A stretch of DNA of 64,000 bases from Cinclus cinclus. Its lineage: Eukaryota; Chordata; Aves; Passeriformes; Cinclidae. A program made the position numbers and the translations under genes. Shown here piece by piece: positions 1 through 12,600 of the stretch; positions within the stretch are counted from its first letter, which is position 1, and every line of letters starts with the position of its first letter. The notes under the pieces are model-generated. The model did not search any database. It was not told the DNA's origin and saw nothing but the letters and a program-made list of their open reading frames with translations. The DNA lies in contig NC_085067.1 of assembly GCF_963662255.1 (NCBI RefSeq), positions 5,112,428-5,176,427 of the forward strand. Direction: 5' to 3'.

Positions 1-2949
1 TGGGCATGCTCAAATTAAGAATTATCTGTAAGAAACAAAGCAATATTTACCTCTTTTAGATTGTTCCCCAAGATCTCTTAAATCCTAGAGTAATATCTGT
101 CAATATGTGTAGAATTCTGCTCCAGCTTTGCTCAGTTCTGTGAGCTTTTTCCCAGAAAAGAATGTGCTTTTTCAACTGTGTGGTCTGCCTATGGCAGCAC
201 TTGCATAAACAATGTTAGAGCACAGCTGTGAGGGTGCAGTGCTCATCCCTGCCTCTCAATATCCTGCTTTTTTGTAGGGCCCTGTAGCTGTCTCCTCGAT
301 GGGACTCTGGCATTGTGTCAGGTAACCAGGGTTGTACTGACCTTCACAATATCCTAGTGAGAAAATATTCTGTCTTACAGGTGGGGAGTCTGTGGTTCAC
401 CAAATCCATAAGAAAACACCAGGTGTTTGATTTCAGCCCACAAATGAACATCCTTCCTCTGCTGATGCTGTTCTCTCTCCAGACGGACTGGAGGTAGGAG
501 CGAGCCTTAATGCATTTTGGAAGCCAGTCCCAGTTTCCGTGGTGATGTGTGGGGTTTGCTGGCCAGCTGCAGGAATAGCACACACACACTTCCATGGGTT
601 TTCCATAGGTTTGAAAAGCTGCAGATCGTTGTTGAGAGCCCAGGATGGCAGGAGAGTTCAATCATATCTACAGGCACACGTGTACAGACCTCAAACAAAC
701 AAATCAACCAAGGCTTTATTGGGGAAAAATTCACCATTTCTCTGACTACTGCTAAACCACTGCAAAAAAGTCTCCTTTTTTGAGAGCCCACAGACTGTTT
801 GTTATTCCCCTCCCTTCCCAGTTCCCATCTCGTGTTTTCAGCCGATCCTGAACTGCAGGAATTCGTGTTTTCCATCAGGTTTGGTTTTGGTTTTGGCTCA
901 CGTTGGGAATTCTGTTGCACGAGCTTCCTCTGGTGGTCAAAGACGGGAAACCAATAACGCTCCTGCTCTGTGGGTGTCTTTATGCTGGGATGATTCCATA
1001 GGAGCATGGAATAGTTTGGGTTGGAAGGGACCTCGTAGGTCATCCAGGTCCATCCAGGGACACCTTCCACTAGGGCAGGTTGTAGAGAGCTCCATCCAAC
1101 GTGGCCTTGATTGCTTCCAGGTTATCCACAGCCTCTCTCCTACAGTCACTTTCTCACCTTTGTTATTTGTAAAAAGCCTTTCCTTAGCGTTTCTGAAAAT
1201 GACTGATGGCCTTTCCTAAATTTCTTTTTCCTCCCCTATTTAAACGCTGCATCCCTCAGGAGTTTATTACCCCTGCTGCACAAAGGCTACAACAAGGCAG
1301 AGCCCTTCTGCCCAAACCTTTTTCCTACAAGTTTGAAAACAACATTTTAAGAGTTCAGGTGATCTTTCATAGGCAGAGGAATGTGAAAGAAAAACAAAGC
1401 TTTAGGACAGAGTTGCAGAAGAATAAAACTAAATCAGCTTGAAATGCTGAAGAATTCACTGTTAATAAAAAAAAAAAGATCCTGAAAGGAATTATAAAAT
1501 ATTGTGAAAACATTATATTCATTCACCTGGCAGCAAAAAGCCCCACTGGTACCCAGGTTTGGTTTCCCTCTCCTGATTTTATTGTCCCTACCAGCTGGCC
1601 AGGGATTGTTTTTTCCCTAAGAAGCTCTAAAATTTTGGCAGTGTTTCTAAAGCCACAGTCAATCAGCAGAAAGTTTCTTGGTGAGTGCAGTGAATGAATC
1701 TTGAAAAGGTGCCAAGTATGGCGGGCTGTAGTACAGCAATGTTCTGCCCGAGGTGACATCCAAGGGATGTTAAAATCAGGAAACACCCGGGTTAGCCCAA
1801 GGTTCATCTGCACCCTGCTGACAGCAGTGCAAGGTGACCTGGTGTCACTTAACCCTGTCCCAACTGCTCCTTGAAGGGTTTGGCTTTGTCAAGCTGGTCT
1901 AGATCACATGGCAATTAGAAAACTAAAACTAAAGGAGAAATTTCATCTCTTGGTTTCTTTTCCCTGGGACCTGAAGAAACAGCATTTCTTCCACAAAAAT
2001 GTTTTCTCTTGCAATTAATTCAGGCTCAGCTGCTCACAGGAGGTGCCTGTGTCCTGTTTATTCCTTTTCTTCATGTCATGTGGCCTGGAACCTGGCTTCA
2101 CACCTGGCTTGGAAGTGTCACCTGTGTCAGAAATTCCTGCCGGGTGCTGTTGTGGGATGTCAGTGCCCAATGTAGCACTTTTGGTGAACAGTGACATGAA
2201 CCATTATGTAACGAGCTCTGCGTGAAGACTAGAGAATAAATAATCTTGGAGTGAGTGATGGGTAGAATGATCTCTTGATCCCCCAGGATTTTGTGTAAGA
2301 GGAGGAGTCTTTATGCTGCCAGCTGGGAGATGTCTTTGTGACAAAGTCTAAATTTGAATTTTCCTAGGAAGTACCATCAGTTCAGAGGGAAAGTGACGTG
2401 TCGCAGGGGATGGACTGGAGAGGGTTTATATGTGACATCCAGAAGTGAGGCATGGAGCAGCCAGAGCTGGAGGGAGGGGTCCTGCAGCTGGAGAAGTGAT
2501 AGAAATTCTTAGTGGTGTAACGATACCCAAAAAATGACAATGGGATGTGGCTGTGTAGTGTGGCAGTTGTGAAATAATGATGCCAATGCAGGAGCAGCTC
2601 CTCAGCTGGAACAGGGTCTGGTCTGCCGTGTGTGAGGGGATGGAGCTGATTAGTGTAATTAAGGGAATGAGCTACTTGTCTCATGGGGACTGATGAAAGC
2701 ATGTGGTTTACTTGGGCCGAGGAGCCAAGGCTGCTCCCCTGGAACAACATAAACACCTTGGGACAACGGGATGAAGACAATAACTGAGCCTCAGAGCAAT
2801 GGGACACAATACTGAAGAGAACTGTGAACTGAGGATTCATTTGATTTTTATCAGGGGTGTAACGTTCCCCTAGTATGGACAGAAAAATTGAACATTAGAG
2901 TTAAGCTAGCTTAAAAAACAATTTTTTTAAGGACTTAAGTTCTGTGTTT
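1..2949. other. Upstream flank of NCBP3
   Basis: No gene supported. Holds a CR1 fragment (985-1250) and an unexplained minus-strand open frame of 152 codons (2382-2840) that matches nothing I know. The remainder looks like unique intergenic sequence. Confidence 0.6.
985..1250 (-). mobile_element. CR1 LINE fragment (3' end, reverse orientation)
   Basis: Around 1005 the plus strand reads a diverged form of the reverse-complemented CR1 3' end (gaatagtttgggttggaagg). It continues through typical CR1 text: lost-in-translation 'gacaccttccactagggcag' and the 'ctcctacagt' region. 5'-truncated and not coding, so dead. Confidence 0.85.
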
Positions 2950-3069
2950 GTCCACTCTCCCTGTGCCTTTCCCCGGGGCCGGGGGTACACGGGAGACATG
3001 GTGGGGCCACCCTCTGCCCGGTCTCTATGGCTGTTCTCCACCCTGAGCCCCCGGGCCCTGAACCGGCTC

Positions 3070-3375
3070 CGTCCGCCCCGGGCTGGGGGTCCGCTGGGTC
3101 TTTGGGGTCCGGTGGGTCTTTGGGTCCGCTGGGTCTTTGCGGTGCGTTGGTTTCGTGTTGTGCTTGGCTCCGGGGGTGCACTGGCCTCGGGCTCGCTAGG
3201 TGTCTGGGGTGTGTTGGATTCGGGGCGCGCTGAGTCTCTGGGGTGCGTTTGGCTTAGGGGGCGCACCGGGCTCGGGGTCCACTGGGTCTCGGGGACGCTT
3301 TGGATCCGGGGCGCACCGGGCTCGGGGTGTGTTGGATCCGGGGTGCGCTGTACTCCGGGTGTGCCGCGTCTCGGG
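3070..3375. repeat. Degenerate G-rich minisatellite in the NCBP3 promoter
   Basis: Roughly 17-20 base units built on variations of a ctcggggtgcgttgg theme recur across the island. The lack of stops in this GC-rich array creates long overlapping open frames on both strands (256 codons minus, 346 codons plus). These are composition artefacts, not genes. Confidence 0.6.
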
Positions 3376-3522
3376 CTCCGCTGGGCCCGGGGGTGCTGCG
3401 GGCGGCGCTCGGGGCTGCCGCTCCCGGCCCTCCCGGCCGCTCTCCGCGCTCGGAGCCGCCCCGCCGCTCTGTGCCGCGCCGCGCTCGTCTCGCTGGCCGC
3501 GCTGGGCGGGCCTGGCGGAGCC

Positions 3523-3675
3523 ATGGCGGCCGTGCGGGGCCTGCGGATCTCCGTGAAGGCGGAGGCGAGCGCGACCGCGGCGGAACCGCGCGGCCCCGAG
3601 CCCGAGCCCATGGAGGTGGAAGAGGGAGAGCTGGAGACCATCCCTGTGAGGCGCTCGCTGCGGGAGCTCATCCCG
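3523..3675 (+). CDS. NCBP3: NCBP3 coding exon 1
   Basis: Residues 1-51, from MAAVRGLRISVKAE to RRSLRELIP, followed by donor GTGAGG; phase 0. The 5' UTR lies upstream in the CpG island and its start cannot be fixed from sequence. Strongly GC-rich, unlike the later exons. Confidence 0.95.
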
Positions 3676-6600
3676 GTGAGGGCCGGGAGCTGTGGGCGAG
3701 GAGGGGCTGGCTCCGGCGGTCGGGGGTGTCTGAGCGCTCCGCGGGGGCTTTTGGGGGTGATTCTTGGGAAAAGCAGGAACGGGGATATGAGGGAGGCGAG
3801 TCCTAAGGAAGCGGGCGGGATGTGCTTGGGAAGGAATGGGATAAAGGAGACGGTGGAGAACAGGATTTGGGGTGCCGCGTTGGGCTGTAGAGGAGGCTGC
3901 GGGCGGGAGAGTGTTCAGAGAATGTTGGGTGCCGGGAACGCGGGGAATAGCCGGGGCAGGGAGCGGGCTGACCGCGGGGAATAGCCGGGGCAGGGAGCGG
4001 GCTGACCGCGGGGAATAGCCGGGGCAGGGAGCGGGCTGACCGCGGGGAATAGCCGGGGCAGGGAGCGGGCTGACCGCGGCACAGCAGAGCTGCGGGTGGG
4101 GGCTCTAACGAGCGCGGCTTCAGCGCTTCATTCCCGATGTTTTTCGGCCCTTTTTCGCTCTCGCTGATTGTTTCTGTGCAAGTTTTAGTAGCATTAGGTT
4201 TAACGACTTAAAACGGGTCACAGTTCTAAGATCCTAAGTAGTCTTCTGCTCTGAAAACTTGGGTGAAAATCGTTCTGGAAGCTAATCTTTAATTAGCTGG
4301 CGTGCCAACGTGCTTGGACCCAACATGTGGCCTGAGAGACAGCACCGAGCTGCACTTCCTTGTGCTCTGAGTCAGCCTCACACAGTGGGGGTTTTCTGTA
4401 GGAAACGGAAAGATAGAAACTTACACAGATACTGAAGGGTTTGATTTGCACTTTGAAACTTTAGAAATCATGTTTATTTGGCTTTTGTTTTGCTAGTAAC
4501 TCCGACCATTTGGAAGCGTTAGAGGAACTTTGGTGCTGTTGCTAAGAAAAGCAGTTGGATTGCGTGTGTTCTTTCTAAACTGAGACTAACCTACTTCTAG
4601 AAATGGTTCTTTAGCCAAAGTAATTATTGCAGCACGAGTGTAAAGAACACGTTTACTCCTAAAAAAAACAAATGTTCTTCCAGCTCCAAACTTCTGCCAG
4701 CTGAGGGTGTCAGAATAAAGAGGTGCCATTTTACAGATGCAGACAATGGAGGGCACAAAATTGGGTCATTAGTCCAGGGGCTGTGGGGTTTAGTCCCTCT
4801 CTGAATTCAGCAGTCCTGACTGATGGACAGGAAACTTGTAATTTCCCACCCCCCCCATCTCCATTTTTACTCTCTCTCTCTCTTAGTATCAAAACAGAAG
4901 TGTTTCACCTTGTTATTTGGAATTTGGTGTTGAAACTAATGAGAGGAATAAAAAGTTACGTTGTTTCATTGTGGATGTGGCTTGGTGTTCTCATTTTCTG
5001 AGATTAAAAGCTGCAAACTGACATTTCAGAAGACAGGTATCACTGTTAAATCTGCTCATGTTTTACAAGGAAATTAATTATACCCAAACCCAAAACTGTG
5101 GAAGTCTTACTTGGGAAAGGTGTTTGATGACTTTCCCTGTATTGCTGAGAGAGTAAAAAGCTTGGCAGCAGCTGACATAGAAACTAAATTCAGTCAAAGG
5201 AAGGAATCCTTACAGTGGGGGAAGTTTGGTTCAGTACATGTGCTTTTACTTTCACTGACATCGGAGTGCCTCTCTTTCCAGTGGTGTACTTGGATCAAAG
5301 AAAAGAGGATCTATTTCTTGTAGAAATAATCAGGTGTTTGTTTTTTTGTTTTTTTTTTTTTTCAGTGTAACAAGTGTGTTGCTTTCAGTGCTCATTGAGA
5401 TTTCATCACCATTTTGCTTTGTTTCAGGACACCAGTAGGAGATATGAAAATAAAGCTGGAAGTTTCATCACTGGAATAGATGTAACCTCCAAGGTAATTT
5501 TTGTGCTATGGCTCTTCAACATTTTGAAGATCCAAAAACCTGTGATGCTTCCTAATTAAATCTGGAGACCAAGGAGCTTCTCAGGCAGTTCTCAAAACCG
5601 CACAAGTTCCAGACTTGTTGCTCTATAAGGGGAGCCTGAGATGCCAGTCCAATAATTTCTCTGGTACCACCTCTCCAGTGTTACATTAATGCTCAGAGAA
5701 ATGAATTCACACTTTTGTGTGATTCCCACTGCTGGACCTACACAAAAACTGTTCTGTGGCACAGAAATATTTTGGTGAACTGCTGCTATATTCTGAAACT
5801 TACAGGTCTCTCCAGAACTAATAGAATAATTAATATCAACTGTTGCTATCTGGTAGATTTTAAGTATCCTCAGTGCAGTTTGTTGAGGGTGCTCCTGATT
5901 CCTGTTTGAGTGCATTGTTTTGCATTTTTCAGGAAGCAATTGAGAAGAAGGAACAAAGAGCCAAACGCTTCCATTTTCGGGCCGAGGTGAACCTGGCCCA
6001 GAGGAACGTGGCCCTGGACAGGGACATGGTGAAGAAAGGTATGAGTTCATCCAGCAGTCAGGAGAAAAGATCCCTTTGGTTGCTTCCATACAGTGTCTTG
6101 ACTAGATTTATCCTGCAGTATTTTCTACATTCCCAGAGGTCTTGCCAGATTACTGCTGAAAGGAATCAATTTGGCCTTTTCCCACCTTTTCTTTTGCGCA
6201 TCATTATTTTTTAACCTATTTGACACTTGCCAGTTCACTCCTTGTTTTACCAGCCCCAGCACAAAGACAACATTTTTTTGTGTGCTTTATTTACTAGTGC
6301 TACATGCCCAAAATTGACCTTCTGGATCAGTGCTGCTTTAAGAATCTTCAAACGCTTTGTAAAAACCTTGGAGCACTGTGTGGGTACACGTGGAGGACTC
6401 TGTGTCCTGTGCACAGGGAGATCAGTCTTTGTGCTGTACACACAGTGAGGCTGTGACAAAGCTGGAACAGAAGCCAGGAGATGTGTGCACAACAGATTGG
6501 TGCTTTTGGCACCCAGTTAGTTCTCAAGGCTTTTTTTTTCCAATTGGCATCTTGGACCTGCTAAGCTGTGGCCTGGAACAGCTCCCCATCAGGTGATACA

Positions 6601-9600
6601 AGTGGAAGTGCTTTGTGCAGGGCCTTGTTCTGTTCTGGCTCTTTAGTACTTCATGATAGCACTTTGGCAGTGTTCAAAGAGGAAAAAAATGTTTTTCAAG
6701 CTGTTTGGTTGCTGTGCAGTCTCTGTATCTACCAGTGCTTGTATCCTCTTTTAATTCTCAATTTATTGAAGTTTGCATTGTGGAAGAATAAATTATGGTC
6801 TATGTCACGCTTCACTTAGTTCAGTTAGTTCCTCTTTAATTTATTTAATGTATTTGCCTTATAAACCCATGTGGTACTAATCTGAAAGCTTAGAATAAAT
6901 ACCAGTTTTGTGTCTTTTCCTCTTTATAGCAATTCCTAAAGTAAGACTGGACACCATTTACATTTGTGGAGTGGATGAGATGAGTACCCAGGATATCTTT
7001 GCCTATTTCAAAGAGTATCCTCCTGCTCATATCGAGTGGCTGGATGACACCTCATGTAAGTAAACAGAGTATTTGTAATTCTTACTCTTTTTTTTTTAAA
7101 CCTGGTCACATCTGTATCTCTAAGGGGAAAATATGTCTGAAATTATGTGCTGCTTCCATTTTGACATAAATAATATATCTGAGAGAGAGTGATTGAACTG
7201 TGCAGTTGGGCAGGTTGGGATGGTTTCGTGTGGAGGAGGAGGAGGAGATTTGTTGCCATATTTGTGTAGTGCATGCTCCAGGAGAAATGGGTGGGTGGAA
7301 GGAGGTGGCAGCTGGGTGTGATTTCCATAGATTGGAAAAGGAATGTGGGTACACATGGTAAGGGCTGTTTTGGGGAGTGAGATCTGCAAGATCAAAGGTG
7401 ATAGAGAGCTGTGCTTTCCTCACTGACACTGAAGAGTTTTTGGCTACATTTGGGTGCTGGATCATTGAACTGGAATACTCTGAAATTGTCATGATTGTCA
7501 TGTGGCTACAAACCTCATGTCTGAAATAACAGAAAAAGGAATAGGTGCCAGTGCAGGTTTTCCAGATAGCTGGAAACTTACTGACAAGCATGGCTAAAAG
7601 CTGAGAATCAGTAACGTCATTCTCTGGAGTGACCCTGAAGAAGTTCTGTTCCAGTGCAAGACAAAATAGATGGTGTTCTACAAAATGCTGCTGACCTTGA
7701 AGTCACTGTATGTGACAGCTTGAAGTACTGGCACAAGCTGATAGAAAATGTGAAACCCAATGAGCCCTGGGTGGATAATTAGAGTACAGAGCTGCTGGAT
7801 GGACCTGTGCTGATGCATGAGCTTGGAAATGCACACCTTAACTCTATCTGAGGTTTCATTTCTATGGTTGTCTGTTTTCTTAAATACTACATGAGTAAAT
7901 TCATGTGAAAATTAAGGCTTCAGGGTTGTAACAATACCCAGGTATAGTTATTACCCATCTTTTTTAATGGTGAATTTTCATGCTGTGTTTGAGTTACCAT
8001 GTCAGCTACACTCAGTGAAAATATAAAGAAAAAGCTTTTTTCTTTTCAGCACAGATTTGCATCACGGCAAAAACTTCAGTGTTCCCAACTGAACTGCATC
8101 TTAGAGTGACTTAGTGCAAAGGTGGATTTAGTGTTCTGTGTCTCAAACTGATGAATTTGAAATCGTGAAGGTTTTGGAAATTTGGAGATGGGAAGATAAG
8201 GCAGACTGAAAAAAAAAAGTAGATTTATTAGCCAATCATGGAAGTTAATATCTGGGTGTTCTTCACGTTGTAAAATTTTTGTCTGAGTAATTTGAGATTC
8301 TCTTCTTTTGTGTCACTGTACAGTTTTCTTAATACCTGAATCCACTCTGCTTAACAGCAGAACAGAGACATTTGGTGCTGTATTTGTACCAAGTGCAGAA
8401 AGCTTTTGTTCAAATCCATTTTCTAAGCAGTTTTAGCTCTTTCAATTTCAACATCTGTGAAATGCTTTTAATTGGCCTAATAAGTTATATTTTAGTACCA
8501 TCTGCTGATACTTAAGGCACATCCTGAATGATATTGTTAACCTGTGTACTCTATGATCTGTGCAAAGTGCTTGAGCAGTCTCCTATTTTCCTGCTTTTTG
8601 GAAAAGATTAACAGAATTCTGCAGTAAAGTCCAAGGTTCTGTTAAGTTGCCAAAGGGAAAAAAGATCCAGGCTTCATTCCTGCCCCTTGCTGTTCCCTTA
8701 ATCACATTTGTGTGGGAACACATGGATCCACTGACCCCAATCCTGTGCCCTGATTTGCTGTTTTCGGGAAGCCTCTCAAATCTATGGTTGTGCATTTCAG
8801 TGGTTTTGGGGTTTTGATCAGCTCTTGTGTTCTGTAATAAGCTGAAAATTGTTTGTCCTCCAGATTTTCAGGTGTGTTAAAGACTGTGACTTTCCCTGCA
8901 AGAGATCTGATGGCTTTTCTATCATTCCTGAATTTTTGTCATTAATTTCCTTCCAGCAAGGCAGGGGAGATGTGACTGCTTGATGACACCAACTGCATTT
9001 GGGTTTTGTGTTTCTGTTTGTCCCAGGTAATGTGGTCTGGCTTGATGAAGTGACAGCAACACGGGCTCTAATAAATATGAGTTCCCTGCCTGATCAGGAG
9101 AAAACAAAGAGCAGAGAAAACAATAAGGAGAAGACAGCTGAAAAAACCAAGAAAGGTAGATGGAGATACGCAAATACAGCCATCATCTCATTCAATCAAT
9201 GAAACTTTAAACTTGTGCTGGGGTATTGCATAACCTAAATTACTGAAGGAGCTTCTATCATATAGTTGCAGGTAAATGTATTCTGCCACTTTAAAAAAGG
9301 CTTTCATCTTGGAAACCTTTTGAAGAAACTGCTTCTTAAAAGGTGGGTTGGAGCTAGACCAAAAGCAGTAATTCAGTCGATACTAAACGTGTTAGAGGAG
9401 GGTGATACTGAGCTGGTATTTACAGTGGGACATGTGCACAGAAATAGCTCTGTGTGATATGCCTACAAAGGCAGGCAAAGTGGGCAAAAAGCAGGTGTGA
9501 GGAATGAAATAGCACAGCTAATTCCCTTTTTGATGCAGCACCATCCTTCAAGTGTATCCCTCACAGCAGCGTGACAGTGCATCACTTCAGCTCTAAATTT

Positions 9601-12600
9601 GGCTGTTATCCTTTTAAGAAAGAAGTTATGGAAAGGTTGGTTATAAAAGAGCAGAGCAGCAAAAGTTACAGCTCAGTGTCGTGATCAGCCTTGGTTGTAA
9701 ATTTATTTTCCTTTTATGTGGGGAAGTTTACAAGCTGCATTTTGCTACCTGAGGATGGTTTTGCTCTCAGACTACTTGTGAGTGCTGTGGTTGGAGGTGC
9801 TCTGTCACTTTATACAGAGCAAAAAAAAAAAAAAGTTGTATTTATTAACTTTTCCATAGATTTTGCTTAAAAATGCTGTATATGACCTAAATGCAAGTAG
9901 CCAATCTCTCTGTTAAATATCTGCAGTGCTTCCAAAAGCCTTTCTGGAAAATTTGGTGTTTAAGGCTTTGTTAAACTTATGAATTCTTCTAATTCACCCC
10001 CTTTTCCTGCTCCTTTTCTCCACAAAGCAGTGGCTCCTCAACCATCCTCATGATTTTAATTTTGACCAAATGTTGATAAAGCTCCAAGTAAGACTTTTTA
10101 TGAAATTTTTGGAGATTGGGGACATTGCTTAAATGGAGCATAAACATATATATTTAATCCTGCTGGCTTTGAGTTGCATATTATATTATCATTACACCCC
10201 ATCTGAAAATAAGAACTGTCATCTGAATTACTCCTGTTCCTCTGGAAAAGTGGGATATTAGAGAAAGTACAGACTGTTCAATTACTTCTTAAGGTGTGAG
10301 ATCCATATAGATACCCTGGAGTCATCTGGCTTGGTTGCATTCCTTTTTTTAGATAGGAATTTCAGGGCTGTTGAGACATTTAGGGAAGCAAAAGATTGGT
10401 CTGTGCTATGAGAAACTTCTAATTTGTGAGGGGGGAAAAATGCATGAATATTATCCCTGATGGAACTTAATTATTCTGGTTTGAATTTGGGTAATTTGTT
10501 TACTTAAATTCTCTCTTTGGTTTCAGTTTGGTTAATTGTGCTTTATTGTTTTCACTCAGGAATATTTTGAACAGCTGCTACTCTGTTTTAAGTTTTTAAA
10601 TCTATTGTTGGATGAGATTTAGATAAGGAACTCTGAAATATAAAACAGAGAATTTTCTAACCTTAGGCCTATGATGTACTTCGAGATCTTTGCAAATGAC
10701 ATTGGCATATCACACTTCATAGCTGTCTATAGTTGTTACTTTTTAAAAAATATTTTATTTCTTAGGGACTTTGAAAAGAAAAACAGCATGAATTTTTTTT
10801 CACTGAGCTGAAAAAGAACTGAAAAATCAAAGCAGTTTACAATTTTAGCAGTTCTTGAAGCAATGTACTTCTTTTTTAGTTATTTCACAGCAAAATTAAG
10901 TCACTAAGGTTGTTTTTTCTCCTTTTTACTGCTCTTTCTCCCTAAGATTTTGATTAACAGCCTGTTTTACACTGGTAATATTGGATATTTGTAGGCATTT
11001 GGAAAGGAAATGAAAAGAAAGGCTTTTATGTGCTGTTAGTGCCTTGGCCTTGCTGATCTCTGATTTTGAACACACTAAATCCTGACAGGCAGTGCAGTTT
11101 CATTTGCTTTCAAAGAATTAAATTAATGATGCACATGTGCTGCTGCAGGCACAGAGCTCTGAATTTCACTGTGCTCCACTTTTCCATAGGCATTCATTGC
11201 TTTGATTATTCCCTAGGCTGCTCAGGGGAAAGGAAAACACCTTCAGGCTGGTCTCAGATAATGTAGGTAATCATAAATCAAATGAACCTGACACACTAAA
11301 ATGGAGCTTGGTTTTGTTTTGTTTTGTTTTTCCCCCATTTTTTTCCTTAGAAAAACTGGAGGAAAGCTCTGATGATGAGACAGAAGAAGGCGAGGTTGAG
11401 GATGACAATCCCAGTGATGTGGAGGTCAGTACAGAGGGGAACTGGAAACTCTGCTATGGACCTTTTGCCCTGGCTGGTGTGAAGTTTTCCCAGAATTTTA
11501 GGTTTCTATTTGCAATTCACAATTTAATTATCAAAAGAAATTAGGTGGGGAGCAAGAGGGAGTGTGCAGGTGGTGATAATCCCAGTGGAAAGTGCTTTGT
11601 GAAAACAGACTTTGGGTAGTTTAAGAGTGAGCCTGGCTTCTCTTTTCTGCTGAGAGGAGGCAATGAAAGAACAATAATGGAAGGCAGTGACCTTTCAGCA
11701 GAGAAAGTGCTCAGAGCCCAATGGGATTTAGGCTGCCCATGGATCTGTAGGAATCAGCACAGGCTGTAATAGGTGTGATTAGGATTTCCTTTAGGAATGG
11801 CTCAGTGAACACTCCTATATCATGGAAGTCTGAATTTAAGATTCCATAAATGAAAAAGAAAGGTTTTTAATCATTGTGTGAGGGCATGAGAACCTGTTAA
11901 TAAAATCATTTAGATGTGAAATGGGGAAAAAAAATACTTTTTTTCCCACGTCCAAGTTGTGCTATTTATTCTGTGCATTTCAGTCAGTAACATAGAGTCA
12001 TTTGACAGTTACTGGATTTAATAACCTGAGTTAATGTTATGGAGCAAGAGAAGGAAATATTTTAAATTTTCAAGGCAATTCACATTAAAAATTAACATCA
12101 GCTTGTCAAGAAGAAAAAAGCAGAGTTCATTTGAACAATAATTTGAAAAGTGACTTTCTTCATAATCACTCGATTGCTTCTCTGGGAGCAACCCATTTTT
12201 GTTCAACAGTCATTTGATTTTTGAGTCCAAAATTCCTTTTTTGCCCCCAAAGTTGGATGCCCTCTCCCAAGTAGAAGAGGATTCTCTCCTGCGTAATGAC
12301 CTTCGCCCTGCCAATAAACTGGCTAAAGGAAACAAGCTATTCATGAGATTTGCTACTAAAGGTAAATGACCACCTTAACAAGCACCCTGACTTCATTGCT
12401 TGTTGTAGTTTTATTTGTTGACTAATTAATGACTCGAAGTGCCTACTTCTTATTTACAAGTGTGTTTTTTTTTTTTTTTTTGCTAATTGTTAGGTGTTAA
12501 GGTTTTGCCATAAATCTACGTTTCTTGTGTCAGTTATATCCAGTTGAAGTTGTATGAAAATTACTGTACTTGGAAATTGTGTCTTGGGATAAGGGCATTC

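Larger units (their letters stand above)
2950..3760 (+). promoter_or_regulatory. CpG island / NCBP3 promoter and 5' UTR
   Basis: Sharp rise in GC and CpG against the AT-rich flanks, ending in NCBP3 exon 1. No TATA box seen near the start codon, as expected for a housekeeping CpG promoter. Contains a degenerate G-rich repeat at about 3070-3370 (separate entry). Confidence 0.8.

Noticed and set aside
2901..3984. Long open frames on both strands (256 codons minus, 346 codons plus) before and over NCBP3 exon 1
   Set aside because: GC-rich, repeat-driven, biased composition; the plus frame runs past a good splice donor into intron 1. Only the MAAVRG frame is conserved.
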